A model generated the notes under the pieces. It searched no databases, was not told where the DNA came from, and saw only the letters and a list, made by a program, of their open reading frames with translations. This document shows positions 55,607-64,000 of a stretch of DNA of 64,000 nt, piece by piece (position 1 is the first letter of the stretch; each line of letters begins with the position of its first letter). Origin of the DNA: Microbispora rosea subsp. aerata. GTDB taxonomy: Bacteria; Actinomycetota; Actinomycetes; Streptosporangiales; Streptosporangiaceae. The position numbers and the translations under genes were made by a program. The stretch spans positions 186,001 through 250,000 of the forward strand of contig NZ_BMPY01000006.1 of NCBI RefSeq assembly GCF_014647835.1. Reading direction: 5' to 3'.

Positions 55607-56554
55607 TCACACGCCCTGCACGGAAGGCTGCCGGGGCTCGGACCACGCGGCCGCCACCGGCGGCGTGAGGTCGGCGAGGCCGAGCCGGATCTCCTTGAGG
55701 CGGATCGGGTCGCCGATGACGTCGATGGACGTGATGCGGTCGCCGGCGACGGCGATGTCGAGGACCAGCAGCAGGCGGCCGTGCGGGGCGACCACCGCTC
55801 CGACGGCGCCGTTGACCAGGGCGGGGTAGGCGTAGCGCGCCCTGCGGACGTTGGTGCGCGTCTCCTCGGCGACGGCCCGCGCGCCCCGCACCTCCGCCGA
55901 GGCCGCGGCCTGCCCGCGCAGGGCGAAGGGGTCGGCCCGGCGTACGACGTCGGGAGCCAGCACCGCCAGCAGGCCGTCGAGGTCGCCGGCCCGGGAGGCG
56001 GCCAGGAAGGCGTCCACCACCGCACGCTGCCTGGCCAGGTCGGAGGAGGGGACGACGGCCGTGCCGTGCACCCGGCGGCGGGCGCGGCTCGCCAGCTTCT
56101 TCGCGGCCGCCGGCGTGCGTTCCACGATCGCGGCGATCTCGTCGAACGGCACGGCGAACAGGTCGTGCAGCACGTAGGCGGCCCGCTCGGCCGGGCCGAG
56201 CGTGTCGAGGACCACGAGCAGGGCGAGGCCGACGGAGTCGGCGAGCACCGCCTCGTCCGCGGGGTCGGAGATCTCCTCGTGCGGGGCCAGCATGTCGAGC
56301 TCGGCCAGGTCGGCGAAGTCCTCACGCCGGCGGTTGCGGGAGCGCAGCATATCGAGACAGACCCGGCCGATGATCGTCGTCAGCCAGGCGGTCAGGTTCT
56401 CGACGGAACCGGAGTCGGCGCGGCAGGCACGCAGCCAGGTCTCCTGCACCGCGTCGTCCGCCTCGTCCGCGTTGCCCAGCATGCGGAGCGCGACCCCGCG
56501 CAGGTGCCCGCGGGATCGGTCGAAGTGCTCGGCCAATTGGGCCTGGTCGTTCAT
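55607..56554 (-). CDS. ECF sigma factor with C-terminal SnoaL-like domain
   Basis: A 315-residue SigJ-like sigma factor. Region 2 has FDRSRGHLRGVALRMLGNAD then DDAVQETWLRA. Region 4 has LGPAERAAYVLHDLFAVPFD and IVERTPAAAKKLASRARRRV. A C-terminal NTF2-like domain spans about 175-300. There is no WLPEPL linker, so it belongs to a different branch from the gene at 49799. It is first of a two-gene unit with the VOC protein. Confidence 0.88.
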   Translation of the reverse strand: MNDQAQLAEHFDRSRGHLRGVALRMLGNADEADDAVQETWLRACRADSGSVENLTAWLTTIIGRVCLDMLRSRNRRREDFADLAELDMLAPHEEISDPADEAVLADSVGLALLVVLDTLGPAERAAYVLHDLFAVPFDEIAAIVERTPAAAKKLASRARRRVHGTAVVPSSDLARQRAVVDAFLAASRAGDLDGLLAVLAPDVVRRADPFALRGQAAASAEVRGARAVAEETRTNVRRARYAYPALVNGAVGAVVAPHGRLLLVLDIAVAGDRITSIDVIGDPIRLKEIRLGLADLTPPVAAAWSEPRQPSVQGV

Positions 56555-57174
56555 CGGTCACCTTTCACCGTCGCGGATCGTCATATGAGTGGAAGAGGAA
56601 GAACGCACGTTTGACAAGGAGAGGTGAGTACCCGTATTGATTAATCTCACCGGCTCGTTTGGACCCACTTGACGGGAGGCGTACCGAGGGCCACCCCTCC
56701 GGCTGAAGCGCACCGGCCGGCCGCCGCCCGATCCGCATACTATCCCTATATCGGCCGTTCATCATTTCTCGCCGTACCGAAAACGGGTGAGGCGTCCCAA
56801 ATCGGTGTCCGGCTGGGTGCTGAAAGCGCGCGTCTAGGGACGGGCGCTCGTCTATATCCCCTGGATTCGGCTGCTTTGCGCCCGCTCGCGTGGTCGTGCC
56901 GTGGAGACGGCCGACGGCCCGGCGAAGCGGGTGACCAATATCGTCCGGCGCATTGCGCGATATGTCGTGATCGCGGGGACGCGAACGGCGTGTCATCGCG
57001 CGTGTCATCGTATCGATCTTGCCGGACGGGTCGTCGTCGAATTTGTGGAAAACGTGCCATGAATGCTCTGCTCCGCTCTGGCGGAGCATTTATCCGGAAC
57101 ATAAACTGAGCCGCAGTTGAGCTCCTGTGAAGAAAGCGCCCCTGCCCTCTATTCCTTCATAGGAAGGTTTCGCA
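56555..57174. other. Gene-free region before the phenazine regulator
   Basis: About 620 bases without a supported gene; the frames present have poor codon bias. A sigma-70-like TTGACA (56611-56616) and TATTGA (56635-56640) with an 18-base gap point rightward. At 57069-57088 TGCTCCGC/GCGGAGCA forms an 8-bp hairpin followed by TTTAT, a possible terminator or attenuator 86 bases before the regulator gene. CGCGAT...ATCGCG at about 56956-56976 is a further small dyad. Confidence 0.4.
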
Positions 57175-58266
57175 GTGACACTTCACACCGTAGCCGACTC
57201 TGATCGCGAACTTGGAACTCGCCTTCCCGATCTGGCGGACCTGCGTCATCTGCCGTGGGAGATCGTGCCCGTCCGCGATCTCACGGCTTCGCTTTCGCCG
57301 CGCAAGAGGCGCGAGGACCCCGAGCACGTCCGGCTGCTGGCGGAGACGGATCGCGCCCTCGATCCGCTCCTCGTGCACCGCCCGACGATGCGTGTCATCG
57401 ACGGCATGCACCGGTTGCGCGTGGCCATCCTGAAGGGCAGGAGCGAGATCGCGGTCCGGTTCTTCGACGGCAGCGAGGCCGACGCGTTCGTTCTGTCGGT
57501 CCGGCTCAACGTCGGCCACGGGTTGCCGCTGACGCTCGACGAGCGGAAGGACGCGGCCCGGCGCATCATCGCCTCCCACCCGCACTGGTCGGACCGGGCG
57601 GTGGCGGAGAGCACGGGACTGAGCGCGAAGACCGTCGCGGGGGTGCGCCGGCGGCTCGGCGGGCAGGGGGAGCAGCAGTTCAGCCGCGTCGGCCGGGACG
57701 GCAAGTCGAGGCCGCTCAACAGCGCCGAGGGACGTCGCAGCGCGGCCGCACTGCTGGCGGAGAACTCGGAGATCTCCCTGCGCGAGCTGTCCAGGAAGAC
57801 CGGGCTCTCGGTGGGGACCGTCCGGGACGTACGCCGCAGGCTCGACCGCGGGCAGGACCCGATCCCGGAGCGGCTGCGCGCCGGGAAGGCGGGCGCCGCG
57901 GGGCCGGGACGCACGACGGCGGCGGCCCGGACGGGAGGCGCCCGGCGCGCCGGCGAGACCCGCCGCCCGAGCGGGGAGAGCCGGGGCGGCGACGAGCCGA
58001 GGGCGCGGCGGCGTGCGGTGGGGGAGTCCCTGGAGACGGCGTCCGCGCTGCGCAAGCTCGCCCGTGATCCGTCCTTGCGGGCGACCGAGTCGGGGCGGCT
58101 GCTGCTGCGGATGCTGCTGGCCACGGAGGTGGGCCCGGCCCAGTGGCAGGAGATCGCCGAGGCGATTCCCGCGCATTGCATGCCGCTCATCCGCGCCGTC
58201 GTGCTCAAAAGATCAGAGGACTGGAAACGGCTGGCGAGCATGGTGCCGGCTGGTTTCCCGGCGTGA
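57175..58266 (+). CDS. ParB-domain transcriptional regulator of the phenazine cluster (StrR-like)
   Basis: A 363-residue protein. Residues about 28-105 form a ParB/Srx-like domain (WEIVPVRDLTASLSPRKRR, VIDGMHRLRVAILKGR). A helical stretch carries a first HTH at about 130-160 (SDRAVAESTGLSAKTVAGVRR) and a second at about 197-225 (LRELSRKTGLSVGTVRDVRR). After a disordered Arg/Gly-rich linker comes a C-terminal helical domain (about 285-360). Regulators of this kind, such as StrR and NovG, activate adjacent antibiotic clusters. GTG 57175 follows AGGAAGG, whose CCTTC complement lies just upstream and may mask it. Confidence 0.8.
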   Translation: MTLHTVADSDRELGTRLPDLADLRHLPWEIVPVRDLTASLSPRKRREDPEHVRLLAETDRALDPLLVHRPTMRVIDGMHRLRVAILKGRSEIAVRFFDGSEADAFVLSVRLNVGHGLPLTLDERKDAARRIIASHPHWSDRAVAESTGLSAKTVAGVRRRLGGQGEQQFSRVGRDGKSRPLNSAEGRRSAAALLAENSEISLRELSRKTGLSVGTVRDVRRRLDRGQDPIPERLRAGKAGAAGPGRTTAAARTGGARRAGETRRPSGESRGGDEPRARRRAVGESLETASALRKLARDPSLRATESGRLLLRMLLATEVGPAQWQEIAEAIPAHCMPLIRAVVLKRSEDWKRLASMVPAGFPA

Positions 58267-58307
58267 CCGTGAAACGAACGGAGGCGCCCTTGGCCGAAGG
58301 TACAGGG

Positions 58308-58333
58308 TGAAATATCGCCATTAATCGGTATTT
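58308..58333. promoter_or_regulatory. Inverted repeat just upstream of phzB
   Basis: GAAATATCG (58308-58316) and CGGTATTTC (58325-58333) are inverted with one mismatch and an 8-base centre, an AT-rich island 17 bases before the phzB start. It is a candidate binding site for the ParB-domain regulator or a core promoter. Confidence 0.4.
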
Positions 58334-58349
58334 CGTTGGAGGGTTCATC

Positions 58350-58838
58350 GTGTCAGAGACCACACACTTTCCCGGAAGCGACGCGGACATCGAACTCCGG
58401 AAGATCAACCGGGCGACGGTCGAGAAATACATGAACACCAAAGGCGAGGATCGGCTGCGACGGCACCTGCTGTTCACCGAGGACGGTGTCGGCGGCCTGT
58501 GGACCAACGACACCGGCCAGCCGATCGCGATCCGCGGGCGCGACCGCCTCGCCGAGCACGCCGTCTGGTCGCTGAAGTGCTTCCCCGACTGGGAATGGAC
58601 CAACATCCAGATCTTCGAGACGCAGGACCCGAACTTCTTCTGGGTGGAGTGCGACGGCGAGGGCGCCATCCGCTTCCCCGGCTACCCCGAAGGCCACTAC
58701 AAGAACCACTTCCTGCACTCCTTCCTTCTGGAGAACGGGAAGATCAAGCTCCAGCGCGAGTTCATGAACCCCTTCGAGCAGCTGCGCGCGCTGAGCATCC
58801 CCGTACCCGAGATCAAGCGTGAGGGAATCCCCACCTGA
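58350..58838 (+). CDS. phzB: Phenazine biosynthesis protein PhzA/PhzB
   Basis: A 162-residue SnoaL/KSI-fold protein that helps condense two aminoketone intermediates to the tricyclic phenazine core. It matches the family throughout: RKINRATVEKYMNTKGEDRL, RHLLFTEDGVGGLWT, HAVWSLKCFPDWEW and a C-terminal LQREFMNPFEQLRALSIPVP. GGAGGG precedes the GTG start. Only one member is present, whereas pseudomonads carry phzA and phzB. It is the first gene of the core operon. Confidence 0.95.
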   Translation: MSETTHFPGSDADIELRKINRATVEKYMNTKGEDRLRRHLLFTEDGVGGLWTNDTGQPIAIRGRDRLAEHAVWSLKCFPDWEWTNIQIFETQDPNFFWVECDGEGAIRFPGYPEGHYKNHFLHSFLLENGKIKLQREFMNPFEQLRALSIPVPEIKREGIPT

Positions 58839-58949
58839 TCCATCCGGCCGTGGCCGCCGCACCGCGGCAGCGGCCGAAGACCACCCCCCAGCCGTCCCCG
58901 GCCGGGCGACGACGACGGCGCCGAGAGCGCCTCGACCCCATGGAGAACC

Positions 58950-60122
58950 GTGGATGACGTGATGCCCGCCATCCGGCTGAGCGCCGCGCTGCAGCAGCCG
59001 GAGTGGAGCGATGCCTCGCAGGTTCAGCGCGTCAAGGAAGTGCTCGCCGCCCGGCCCTCGCTCGTCAGGCCCGCGGACGTACGCACGCTGCGTGCCCTCC
59101 TGGCGGAGGTCGCCGCAGGCAACGCCCTGGTCGTGCAGGCCGGGGACTGCGCGGAGAACCCCGAAGAGTGCACGCCCGAGCATGTGAGCCGCAAGTCCGC
59201 GATGCTCGACGTGCTGGCCGGCGCACTCAAGATGATCACACACAAGCCCGTGCTGAGGGTCGGCCGCATCGGCGGCCAGTTCGCCAAGCCGCGCTCCAGC
59301 CCCGTCGAGAAGGTCAGCGACCTCGTTCTCCCCTCGTTCCGGGGGCACATGGTCAACGGCCCGGAGCCGACGGCCGACAGCAGGCAGCCCGATCCGCTGC
59401 GGATACTCACCGGATACATGGCGGCCAGCGACATCATGGAGTATCTCGGCTGGCGCGGGGCGTCCGGACGGTCCCCGATCGATCCGGCCGTGTGGACCAG
59501 CCACGAGGCGCTGCTGCTCGACTACGAGGTCCCGATGCTCCGCAGGGACGCGTCGGGGGGCCTGATCCTCGGCTCCACGCACTGGCCCTGGATCGGCGAG
59601 CGGACCCGGCAGGTGGACGGCGCGCACGTCGCCCTGCTGTCCGAGGTCGCCAACCCGGTCGCCTGCAAGGTGGGCCCGAAGATCACCAAGGACGAACTGC
59701 TCGCCCTGTGCGCCCGGCTCGACCCGGAGCGCGAACCGGGCAGGCTCACCCTGATCTCCCGGATGGGCGCCGACCAGGTCGCCTACGCCCTGCCGCCGCT
59801 CGTCGAGGCCGTCAGGTCCGCGGGGCACCCGGTCATCTGGCTCTGCGATCCCATGCACGGCAACACACTGGTCGCCCCCTCCGGGCACAAGACCCGCGTC
59901 GTGCCGACCCTGCAACGGGAGGTCCGCGAGTTCGTGACCGCGGTCGAGAGCGCCGACGGCGTGCCCGGCGGCCTGCACCTGGAGACCACCCCCGACGACG
60001 TCACCGAGTGCGTCGCCGGCGAAGGCGAGTTCGAGCAGCTGGGCGACCGGTACACCACCTTCTGCGACCCCCGGCTGACCCTCTGGCAGGCGGTCTCGGT
60101 CATCTCAGCCTGGGGCGGCTGA
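58950..60122 (+). CDS. phzC: PhzC, type II DAHP synthase
   Basis: A 390-residue enzyme condensing phosphoenolpyruvate and erythrose-4-phosphate, which feeds the shikimate pathway for phenazine supply. Plant-type DAHP synthase motifs include [54 protein letters not shown] and [10 protein letters not shown]. The length is that of PhzC rather than of the longer primary-metabolism forms, which suggests release from feedback control. Intergenic distance to phzB is 111 bases. Confidence 0.95.
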   Translation: MDDVMPAIRLSAALQQPEWSDASQVQRVKEVLAARPSLVRPADVRTLRALLAEVAAGNALVVQAGDCAENPEECTPEHVSRKSAMLDVLAGALKMITHKPVLRVGRIGGQFAKPRSSPVEKVSDLVLPSFRGHMVNGPEPTADSRQPDPLRILTGYMAASDIMEYLGWRGASGRSPIDPAVWTSHEALLLDYEVPMLRRDASGGLILGSTHWPWIGERTRQVDGAHVALLSEVANPVACKVGPKITKDELLALCARLDPEREPGRLTLISRMGADQVAYALPPLVEAVRSAGHPVIWLCDPMHGNTLVAPSGHKTRVVPTLQREVREFVTAVESADGVPGGLHLETTPDDVTECVAGEGEFEQLGDRYTTFCDPRLTLWQAVSVISAWGG

Positions 60123-60148
60123 GGCGACGGACACCAGAAAGGACTCCC

Positions 60149-60772
60149 ATGTCCGGCATACCCGCAATAAAGCCCTATCTTCTTCCTGCCGCGGGCGACC
60201 TGCCCCCCAACACCGCCGACTGGACGCCCGACCCCGCGCGTGCCGTGCTCCTGATCCACGACATGCAGCGTTACTTCCTCCGGCCGTTCCCCGACTCGAT
60301 CAGGACCGAGCTCGTCCGCAACATCGCGCTGCTGCGCGAGCGGAGCGTCGCGCTCGGCGTCCCCGTCGGCTACACCGCGCAGCCCGGCGACATGAGCGAG
60401 GAGCAACGCGGGCTCCTCAAGGACTTCTGGGGACCGGGCATGCGCCGCGCCCCCGAGGACCGGCTCGTCGTCGACGAGCTCGCCCCCGCGCCCGGCGACT
60501 GGACGTTCACCAAGCTGCGCTACAGCGCGTTCTTCCGCTCCGACCTGCTGGAGCGCATGCGGCGCAGCGGCCGCGACCAGCTCATCGTCTGCGGCGTGTA
60601 CGCCCACGTCGGGGTGCTGATGACGGCCGTCGACGCCTTCACCCACGACCTGCAGACCTTCCTGGTCGCCGACGCCGTCGCCGACTTCACCGCGGACTAC
60701 CACCGCATGGCCGTCGAGTACGCCGCCGAACGCTGCGCGGTCGTCCTGTCGGCGAAGGAGGTGTTCTCATGA
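60149..60772 (+). CDS. phzD: PhzD, isochorismatase-type hydrolase
   Basis: Hydrolyses 2-amino-2-desoxyisochorismate to trans-2,3-dihydro-3-hydroxyanthranilate. The 207-residue product has the catalytic Asp in [27 protein letters not shown] with the conserved Lys, and the [18 protein letters not shown] region. AAAGGA lies before the ATG, and the stop overlaps phzE (ATGA). Confidence 0.95.
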   Translation: MSGIPAIKPYLLPAAGDLPPNTADWTPDPARAVLLIHDMQRYFLRPFPDSIRTELVRNIALLRERSVALGVPVGYTAQPGDMSEEQRGLLKDFWGPGMRRAPEDRLVVDELAPAPGDWTFTKLRYSAFFRSDLLERMRRSGRDQLIVCGVYAHVGVLMTAVDAFTHDLQTFLVADAVADFTADYHRMAVEYAAERCAVVLSAKEVFS

Positions 60773-62661
60773 GCGGGCCCGACCCCGGCGGGGTGGACGG
60801 CCTGCTGGAAGCGGTCCTCGACCAGCGGGCGCCGGCCTTCGCGCTGCTGCACCGGCCCGAGGCCAACGGGCCCGGCCTGCTGGACGTCCTGGTCGGAGAG
60901 GTCGCGCACCTGGAGGAGCTGGCGGACATCCCGCTGCCCGCGCGCGGGGAGCGAAAGGACGCCGGCCGCCACCACGCCCTCGTCGTCATCCCCTACCGGC
61001 AGGTCCGCGAGCGGGGCTTCGCCTGCACCGACGACGGCGCCCCCCTCATCGCGATGAGGGTGACGCGGCAGGGCAGGATCCCGGTCGCCGCGGCGCTGGA
61101 CAAGATCCCCAACCTGCCCTTCGCCGTCTCCGGCGGGCACTTCGACGTGAGCGACGACGACTACGCCGAGATCGTCCGCAGGGTCGTGAAGGAGGCGATC
61201 GGCGAGGGAGAGGGCGCCAACTTCGTCATCAAGAGGTCCTTCGTCGCCGACATCGGGAACTACACGCCCCTGTCCGCCGCGGCCTTCTTCCGGCGGCTGC
61301 TCGAGGTGGAGTCGGGCGCGTACTGGACCTTCGTGGTCCACACCGGCGACCGGACGTTCGTGGGCGCCACCCCGGAGCGGCACATGACGCTGCGGAACGG
61401 CGTCGCGACCATGAACCCGATCAGCGGCACCTACCGCTATCCGCCGTCCGGGCCGTCGCTGCACGGCGTGATGGACTTCCTCGCCGACCGCAAGGAGTCC
61501 GACGAGCTCTACATGGTCCTGGACGAGGAGCTGAAGATGATGGCCCGGATCTGCGAGCCGGGCGTCCGGGTGACGGGCCCGCGGCTCAAGGAGATGGCGC
61601 GGCTCGCGCACACCGAGTATTTCATCGAGGGCGAGACCGACTGGGACGTGCGCGACATCCTCCGCGAGAGCATGTTCGCCCCGACCGTCACCGGCAGCCC
61701 GGTGGAGAACGCCTGCCGGATCATCGACCGCTACGAGCCGCACGGCCGGGGCTACTACAGCGGAGTCGTCGCGCTCATCGGGAGCGACGAGTCCGGCCGG
61801 CAGACCCTCGACTCGTCGATCCTCATCCGGACCGCGGACATCGACCACGCGGGCCGGGCGCGCATCGGCGTCGGCGCCACGCTCGTCCGCCACTCCGAGC
61901 CGATGTCGGAGGTCGCCGAGACCCGGGCGAAGGCCGCCGCCCTGCTCGCGGCGCTCGACACCGGCGACAGCGGCCGGTTCGGGGCCCGCCCGGAGGTCCG
62001 CCAGGCGCTGGCGCGGCGCAACGACTCGATCGCCGGCTTCTGGCTGGGCAGGTCCGCCGCCGGCGCGGCCGTCCCGCCACGGCTGACCGGGGTGCGGACG
62101 CTCATCGTCGACGCCGAGGACACCTTCACCTCCATGCTCGACCACCAGCTGCGCAGCATGGGCATGTCGGTCACCGTACGGCGCCACGACGAGGCCCCGT
62201 CGCTGGACGGCTACGACCTGGTCGTGCTGGGGCCCGGCCCCGGCGACCCCCGCGACCTGGCCCACCCCAAGATCGCTTTCCTGCGGGCCGCCGCGGACGC
62301 CCTGCTGTCCGCGCGGCGACCCTTCCTGGCCGTCTGCCTGAGCCACCAGGTCCTGTCCGCGCGGCTCGGGTTCCCGCTGCAGCGGCGCGACATCCCCAAC
62401 CAGGGGGTGCAGAAGGAGATCGACCTGTTCGGCGCGCGGGAGCGCGTGGGGTTCTACAACACCTTCGCCGCCCGCGCGGAGGCGGACCACGCCGAGATCG
62501 GCGGCGTCGGCACGGTGGAAATCTGCCGCGACCCGGCGACCGGCGAGGTGCACGCGCTGCGCGGCCCGCATTTCTCCTCGCTGCAGTTCCACGCCGAGTC
62601 GGTGCTCACCGAGAACGGCCCGCACATCCTGGGCTCCTTGATGAAAGGACTGCTGTCGTGA
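60769..62661 (+). CDS. phzE: PhzE, 2-amino-2-desoxyisochorismate synthase
   Basis: First committed enzyme of the pathway, aminating chorismate at C2. The 630-residue fusion has an anthranilate-synthase-like domain (about 1-420; [41 protein letters not shown]) and a class I glutamine amidotransferase domain (about 440-630), with nucleophile Cys in [14 protein letters not shown] and the His/Glu pair in LQFHAESV. It overlaps phzD and phzF by 4 bases each. Confidence 0.95.
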   Translation: MSGPDPGGVDGLLEAVLDQRAPAFALLHRPEANGPGLLDVLVGEVAHLEELADIPLPARGERKDAGRHHALVVIPYRQVRERGFACTDDGAPLIAMRVTRQGRIPVAAALDKIPNLPFAVSGGHFDVSDDDYAEIVRRVVKEAIGEGEGANFVIKRSFVADIGNYTPLSAAAFFRRLLEVESGAYWTFVVHTGDRTFVGATPERHMTLRNGVATMNPISGTYRYPPSGPSLHGVMDFLADRKESDELYMVLDEELKMMARICEPGVRVTGPRLKEMARLAHTEYFIEGETDWDVRDILRESMFAPTVTGSPVENACRIIDRYEPHGRGYYSGVVALIGSDESGRQTLDSSILIRTADIDHAGRARIGVGATLVRHSEPMSEVAETRAKAAALLAALDTGDSGRFGARPEVRQALARRNDSIAGFWLGRSAAGAAVPPRLTGVRTLIVDAEDTFTSMLDHQLRSMGMSVTVRRHDEAPSLDGYDLVVLGPGPGDPRDLAHPKIAFLRAAADALLSARRPFLAVCLSHQVLSARLGFPLQRRDIPNQGVQKEIDLFGARERVGFYNTFAARAEADHAEIGGVGTVEICRDPATGEVHALRGPHFSSLQFHAESVLTENGPHILGSLMKGLLS

Positions 62662-63524
62662 CGATGGTCAAGTCCGTGCTGGAGGGGGCGCGTCCGTACG
62701 TGGTCGTCGACGCGTTCACCGACACGCCGCTGCAGGGCAACCCGGTCGCCGTCTTCTTCGAGGCCGAGGACCTGACGGGCGAACGGATGCAGCGCATCGC
62801 CAGGGAGATGAACCTCTCCGAGGTCACCTTCGTCCTCCCGCCCCGGCAGGGCGGCGACGCCCGCATCCGCATCTTCACCCCCGTGAACGAGCTGCCGTTC
62901 GCCGGGCATCCGCTCCTGGGCACCGCCATCGCGCTGGGCGAGGGGCGCAAGGAGGACCGGCTCAGGCTGGAGACGGCGATGGGCGTCATCGACTTCGACC
63001 TGAAGCGGGAGAACGGCAGGGTCGTCGCCGCCGAGATGGAACAGCCCGTCCCGACCTGGACGGAGTTCGACCGCGCCGGGGAACTGCTCGCCGCGCTCGG
63101 CCTGACCTCCTCGGTCCTGCCCGTCGTGATCTACCACAACGGCCCCCGGCACGTCTTCGTCGGGCTGGAGAGCCTGGACGCGCTGTCGCGGGTCAACCCC
63201 GACCACCGCGCGCTGGCCGCCTTCCCCGACATGGCGACCAACTGTTTCGCCGGTTCCGGCACGACCTGGCGCAGCCGGATGTTCTCCCCGGCGTACGGCG
63301 TGGTCGAGGACGCGGCCACGGGGTCGGCGGCCGGCCCGCTGGCGATCCACCTCGCCCGGCACGGGCGCATCGGGTTCGGGGAGTGGATCGACATCCACCA
63401 GGGGGTCGAGATGGGCCGGCCCTCTCTGATGCGGGCCCGCGCCGACGGCTCCGCGGAGAGGGTCACCTCGGTGCGGGTCGGCGGCTCGGCCGTGACCGTC
63501 GCCCGCGGGGTGATCTACGCCTGA
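62658..63524 (+). CDS. phzF: PhzF, dihydro-hydroxyanthranilate isomerase
   Basis: Isomerises DHHA to the aminoketone that dimerises to the phenazine precursor. The 288-residue product of the diaminopimelate-epimerase fold shows VVVDAFTDTPLQGNPVAVFF, the catalytic Glu in MNLSEVTFV, FTPVNELPFAGHPLLGTAIA and EDAATGSAAGPLAIHL. GTG start 62658 overlaps the phzE stop; an ATG two codons later is also possible. Confidence 0.95.
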   Translation: MTMVKSVLEGARPYVVVDAFTDTPLQGNPVAVFFEAEDLTGERMQRIAREMNLSEVTFVLPPRQGGDARIRIFTPVNELPFAGHPLLGTAIALGEGRKEDRLRLETAMGVIDFDLKRENGRVVAAEMEQPVPTWTEFDRAGELLAALGLTSSVLPVVIYHNGPRHVFVGLESLDALSRVNPDHRALAAFPDMATNCFAGSGTTWRSRMFSPAYGVVEDAATGSAAGPLAIHLARHGRIGFGEWIDIHQGVEMGRPSLMRARADGSAERVTSVRVGGSAVTVARGVIYA

Positions 63525-63573
63525 ACGCCGCGGACCGGCCCGTCCGTCCGCCCCCTCCCCGCCTTTGACACCG

Positions 63574-63602
63574 GGGGACGGCCGCGCCCGGCGGCCGTCC
63601 CC
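63574..63602 (+). terminator. Hairpin between phzF and phzG
   Basis: Perfect 11-base arms GGGGACGGCCG (63574-63584) and CGGCCGTCCCC (63592-63602) with a 7-base loop sit in the 104-base gap before phzG. It may partly terminate the operon and so lower phzG expression. Confidence 0.6.
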
Positions 63603-63628
63603 ACCCCACACAGCTTGCGGAGGCGACA

Positions 63629-64000
63629 GTGAGCAGCAGGTTCGAGAGTTTGACCGGCACCGCCGACCTGGCGTTCCCCGAGTACGACATGCCGCCGGTC
63701 GAGCCGATGGATCTCGCGCGGCGGTGGATCGCGTCGGCGATCGAGGAGAAGGTGCGCGAGCCGCTCGCCCTGGCGCTCGCGACCGCCGACCGCCACGGCC
63801 GGGCCTCCAGCCGGATGGTCGCCGTGATCGACGTCAGCGACCGGGGCCTGGTCTTCACCAGCCACACCACCAGCCGGAAGGGCCGGGAGATCGCCGAGAC
63901 CGGCTGGGGCTCGGGCCTGCTGTACTGGCGCGAGACCGCCCGCCAGCTCATCTTCTCCGGCCCGGTGGTCATGCTGCCGGAGCCGGAGTCGGAACGGCTG
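63629..64000 (+). CDS. phzG: PhzG, FMN-dependent phenazine-precursor oxidase (5' part)
   Basis: The first 124 codons of a pyridoxamine-phosphate-oxidase-like protein; the gene runs off the right edge. It starts MSSRFESLTGTADLAFPEYD after GCGGAGG and shows REPLALALATADRHGRASSR, FTSHTTSRKGREIAET and YWRETARQLIFSGPV. These are the FMN-binding segments of PhzG, which oxidises the cyclised intermediate towards phenazine carboxylic acids. The family is about 210-220 residues long, so a little over half is present. Confidence 0.92.
   Translation, partial: MSSRFESLTGTADLAFPEYDMPPVEPMDLARRWIASAIEEKVREPLALALATADRHGRASSRMVAVIDVSDRGLVFTSHTTSRKGREIAETGWGSGLLYWRETARQLIFSGPVVMLPEPESERL

Noticed and set aside
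56669-57109. Open frame of 146 codons ahead of the ParB-domain gene
   Set aside because: Codon bias is wrong for this genome, Cys and Arg are scattered, and no ribosome binding site precedes it.

Overview
The window is very GC-rich DNA with actinobacterial housekeeping genes (dnaG next to a principal-type sigma factor, mreB-mrdA-rodA, actinobacterial qcrA/qcrB), many GTG starts and 4-base gene overlaps. It also carries a phenazine core cluster, a bacterial nitric oxide synthase and XRE regulators with small partner genes. Together these suggest a filamentous, sporulating actinomycete, most likely of the Streptosporangiales (Streptosporangium/Microbispora/Nonomuraea type). That placement is inferred from gene content; no search was possible.

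Layout. 0-5.7 kb is core: the start of a divergent lipoprotein gene, dnaG, an RpoD-family sigma gene with a strong terminator, two small conserved genes, a stretch of degenerate repeats, and tRNA-Asn with its terminator. 5.7-30 kb is an accessory island directly downstream of tRNA-Asn. It holds a type I restriction-modification system split into hsdM-hsdS (7.7-11.4 kb) and hsdR plus a YgjP-like metallopeptidase (26.0-30.0 kb). Around these lie gene wreckage: a RelE-type toxin tail, a frameshifted copy of a small gene, a decayed copy of the metallopeptidase gene, an hsdR-like scrap, and two diverged copies of a ~190-bp sequence at 11.44 and 25.36 kb. Between the two halves sit an XRE regulator with two small genes, an unrecognised eight-gene minus-strand operon (23.04 down to 13.80 kb), and a divergent XRE/TPR regulator with a TrmO-like methyltransferase gene. 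The operon encodes two HPr-kinase-fold ATPases, a HAD hydrolase, an MDR dehydrogenase, a TIM-barrel isomerase-like protein, a glycosyltransferase in frame with an APH-type kinase (which carries a frameshift), and an SAHH-like/Gfo-Idh fusion. It looks like a small-molecule sugar or cyclitol pathway and is the best candidate here for something undescribed.

30-45 kb holds an unknown protein, a Ser/Thr kinase with a TPR-like tail, nitric oxide synthase, an enoyl-CoA hydratase-like enzyme, galactokinase, catalase, a VOC/AraC pair, and a complete hexitol or fructose-type PTS operon (deoR, pfkB kinase, IIC, IIB, IIA, polyol-phosphate-type dehydrogenase, HPr). 45-50 kb is a cell-elongation operon, mreB-mrdA-rodA, without mreC/mreD. 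50-57 kb has an ECF41-type sigma gene followed by qcrA-qcrB without qcrC, then an unknown protein, a shortened sigma-like protein, a VOC protein and another ECF sigma gene.

57-64 kb is a ParB-domain (StrR-like) regulator gene followed by phzB-C-D-E-F and the start of phzG, a nearly complete phenazine core pathway from chorismate that runs off the right edge. Tailoring genes would lie beyond the window.
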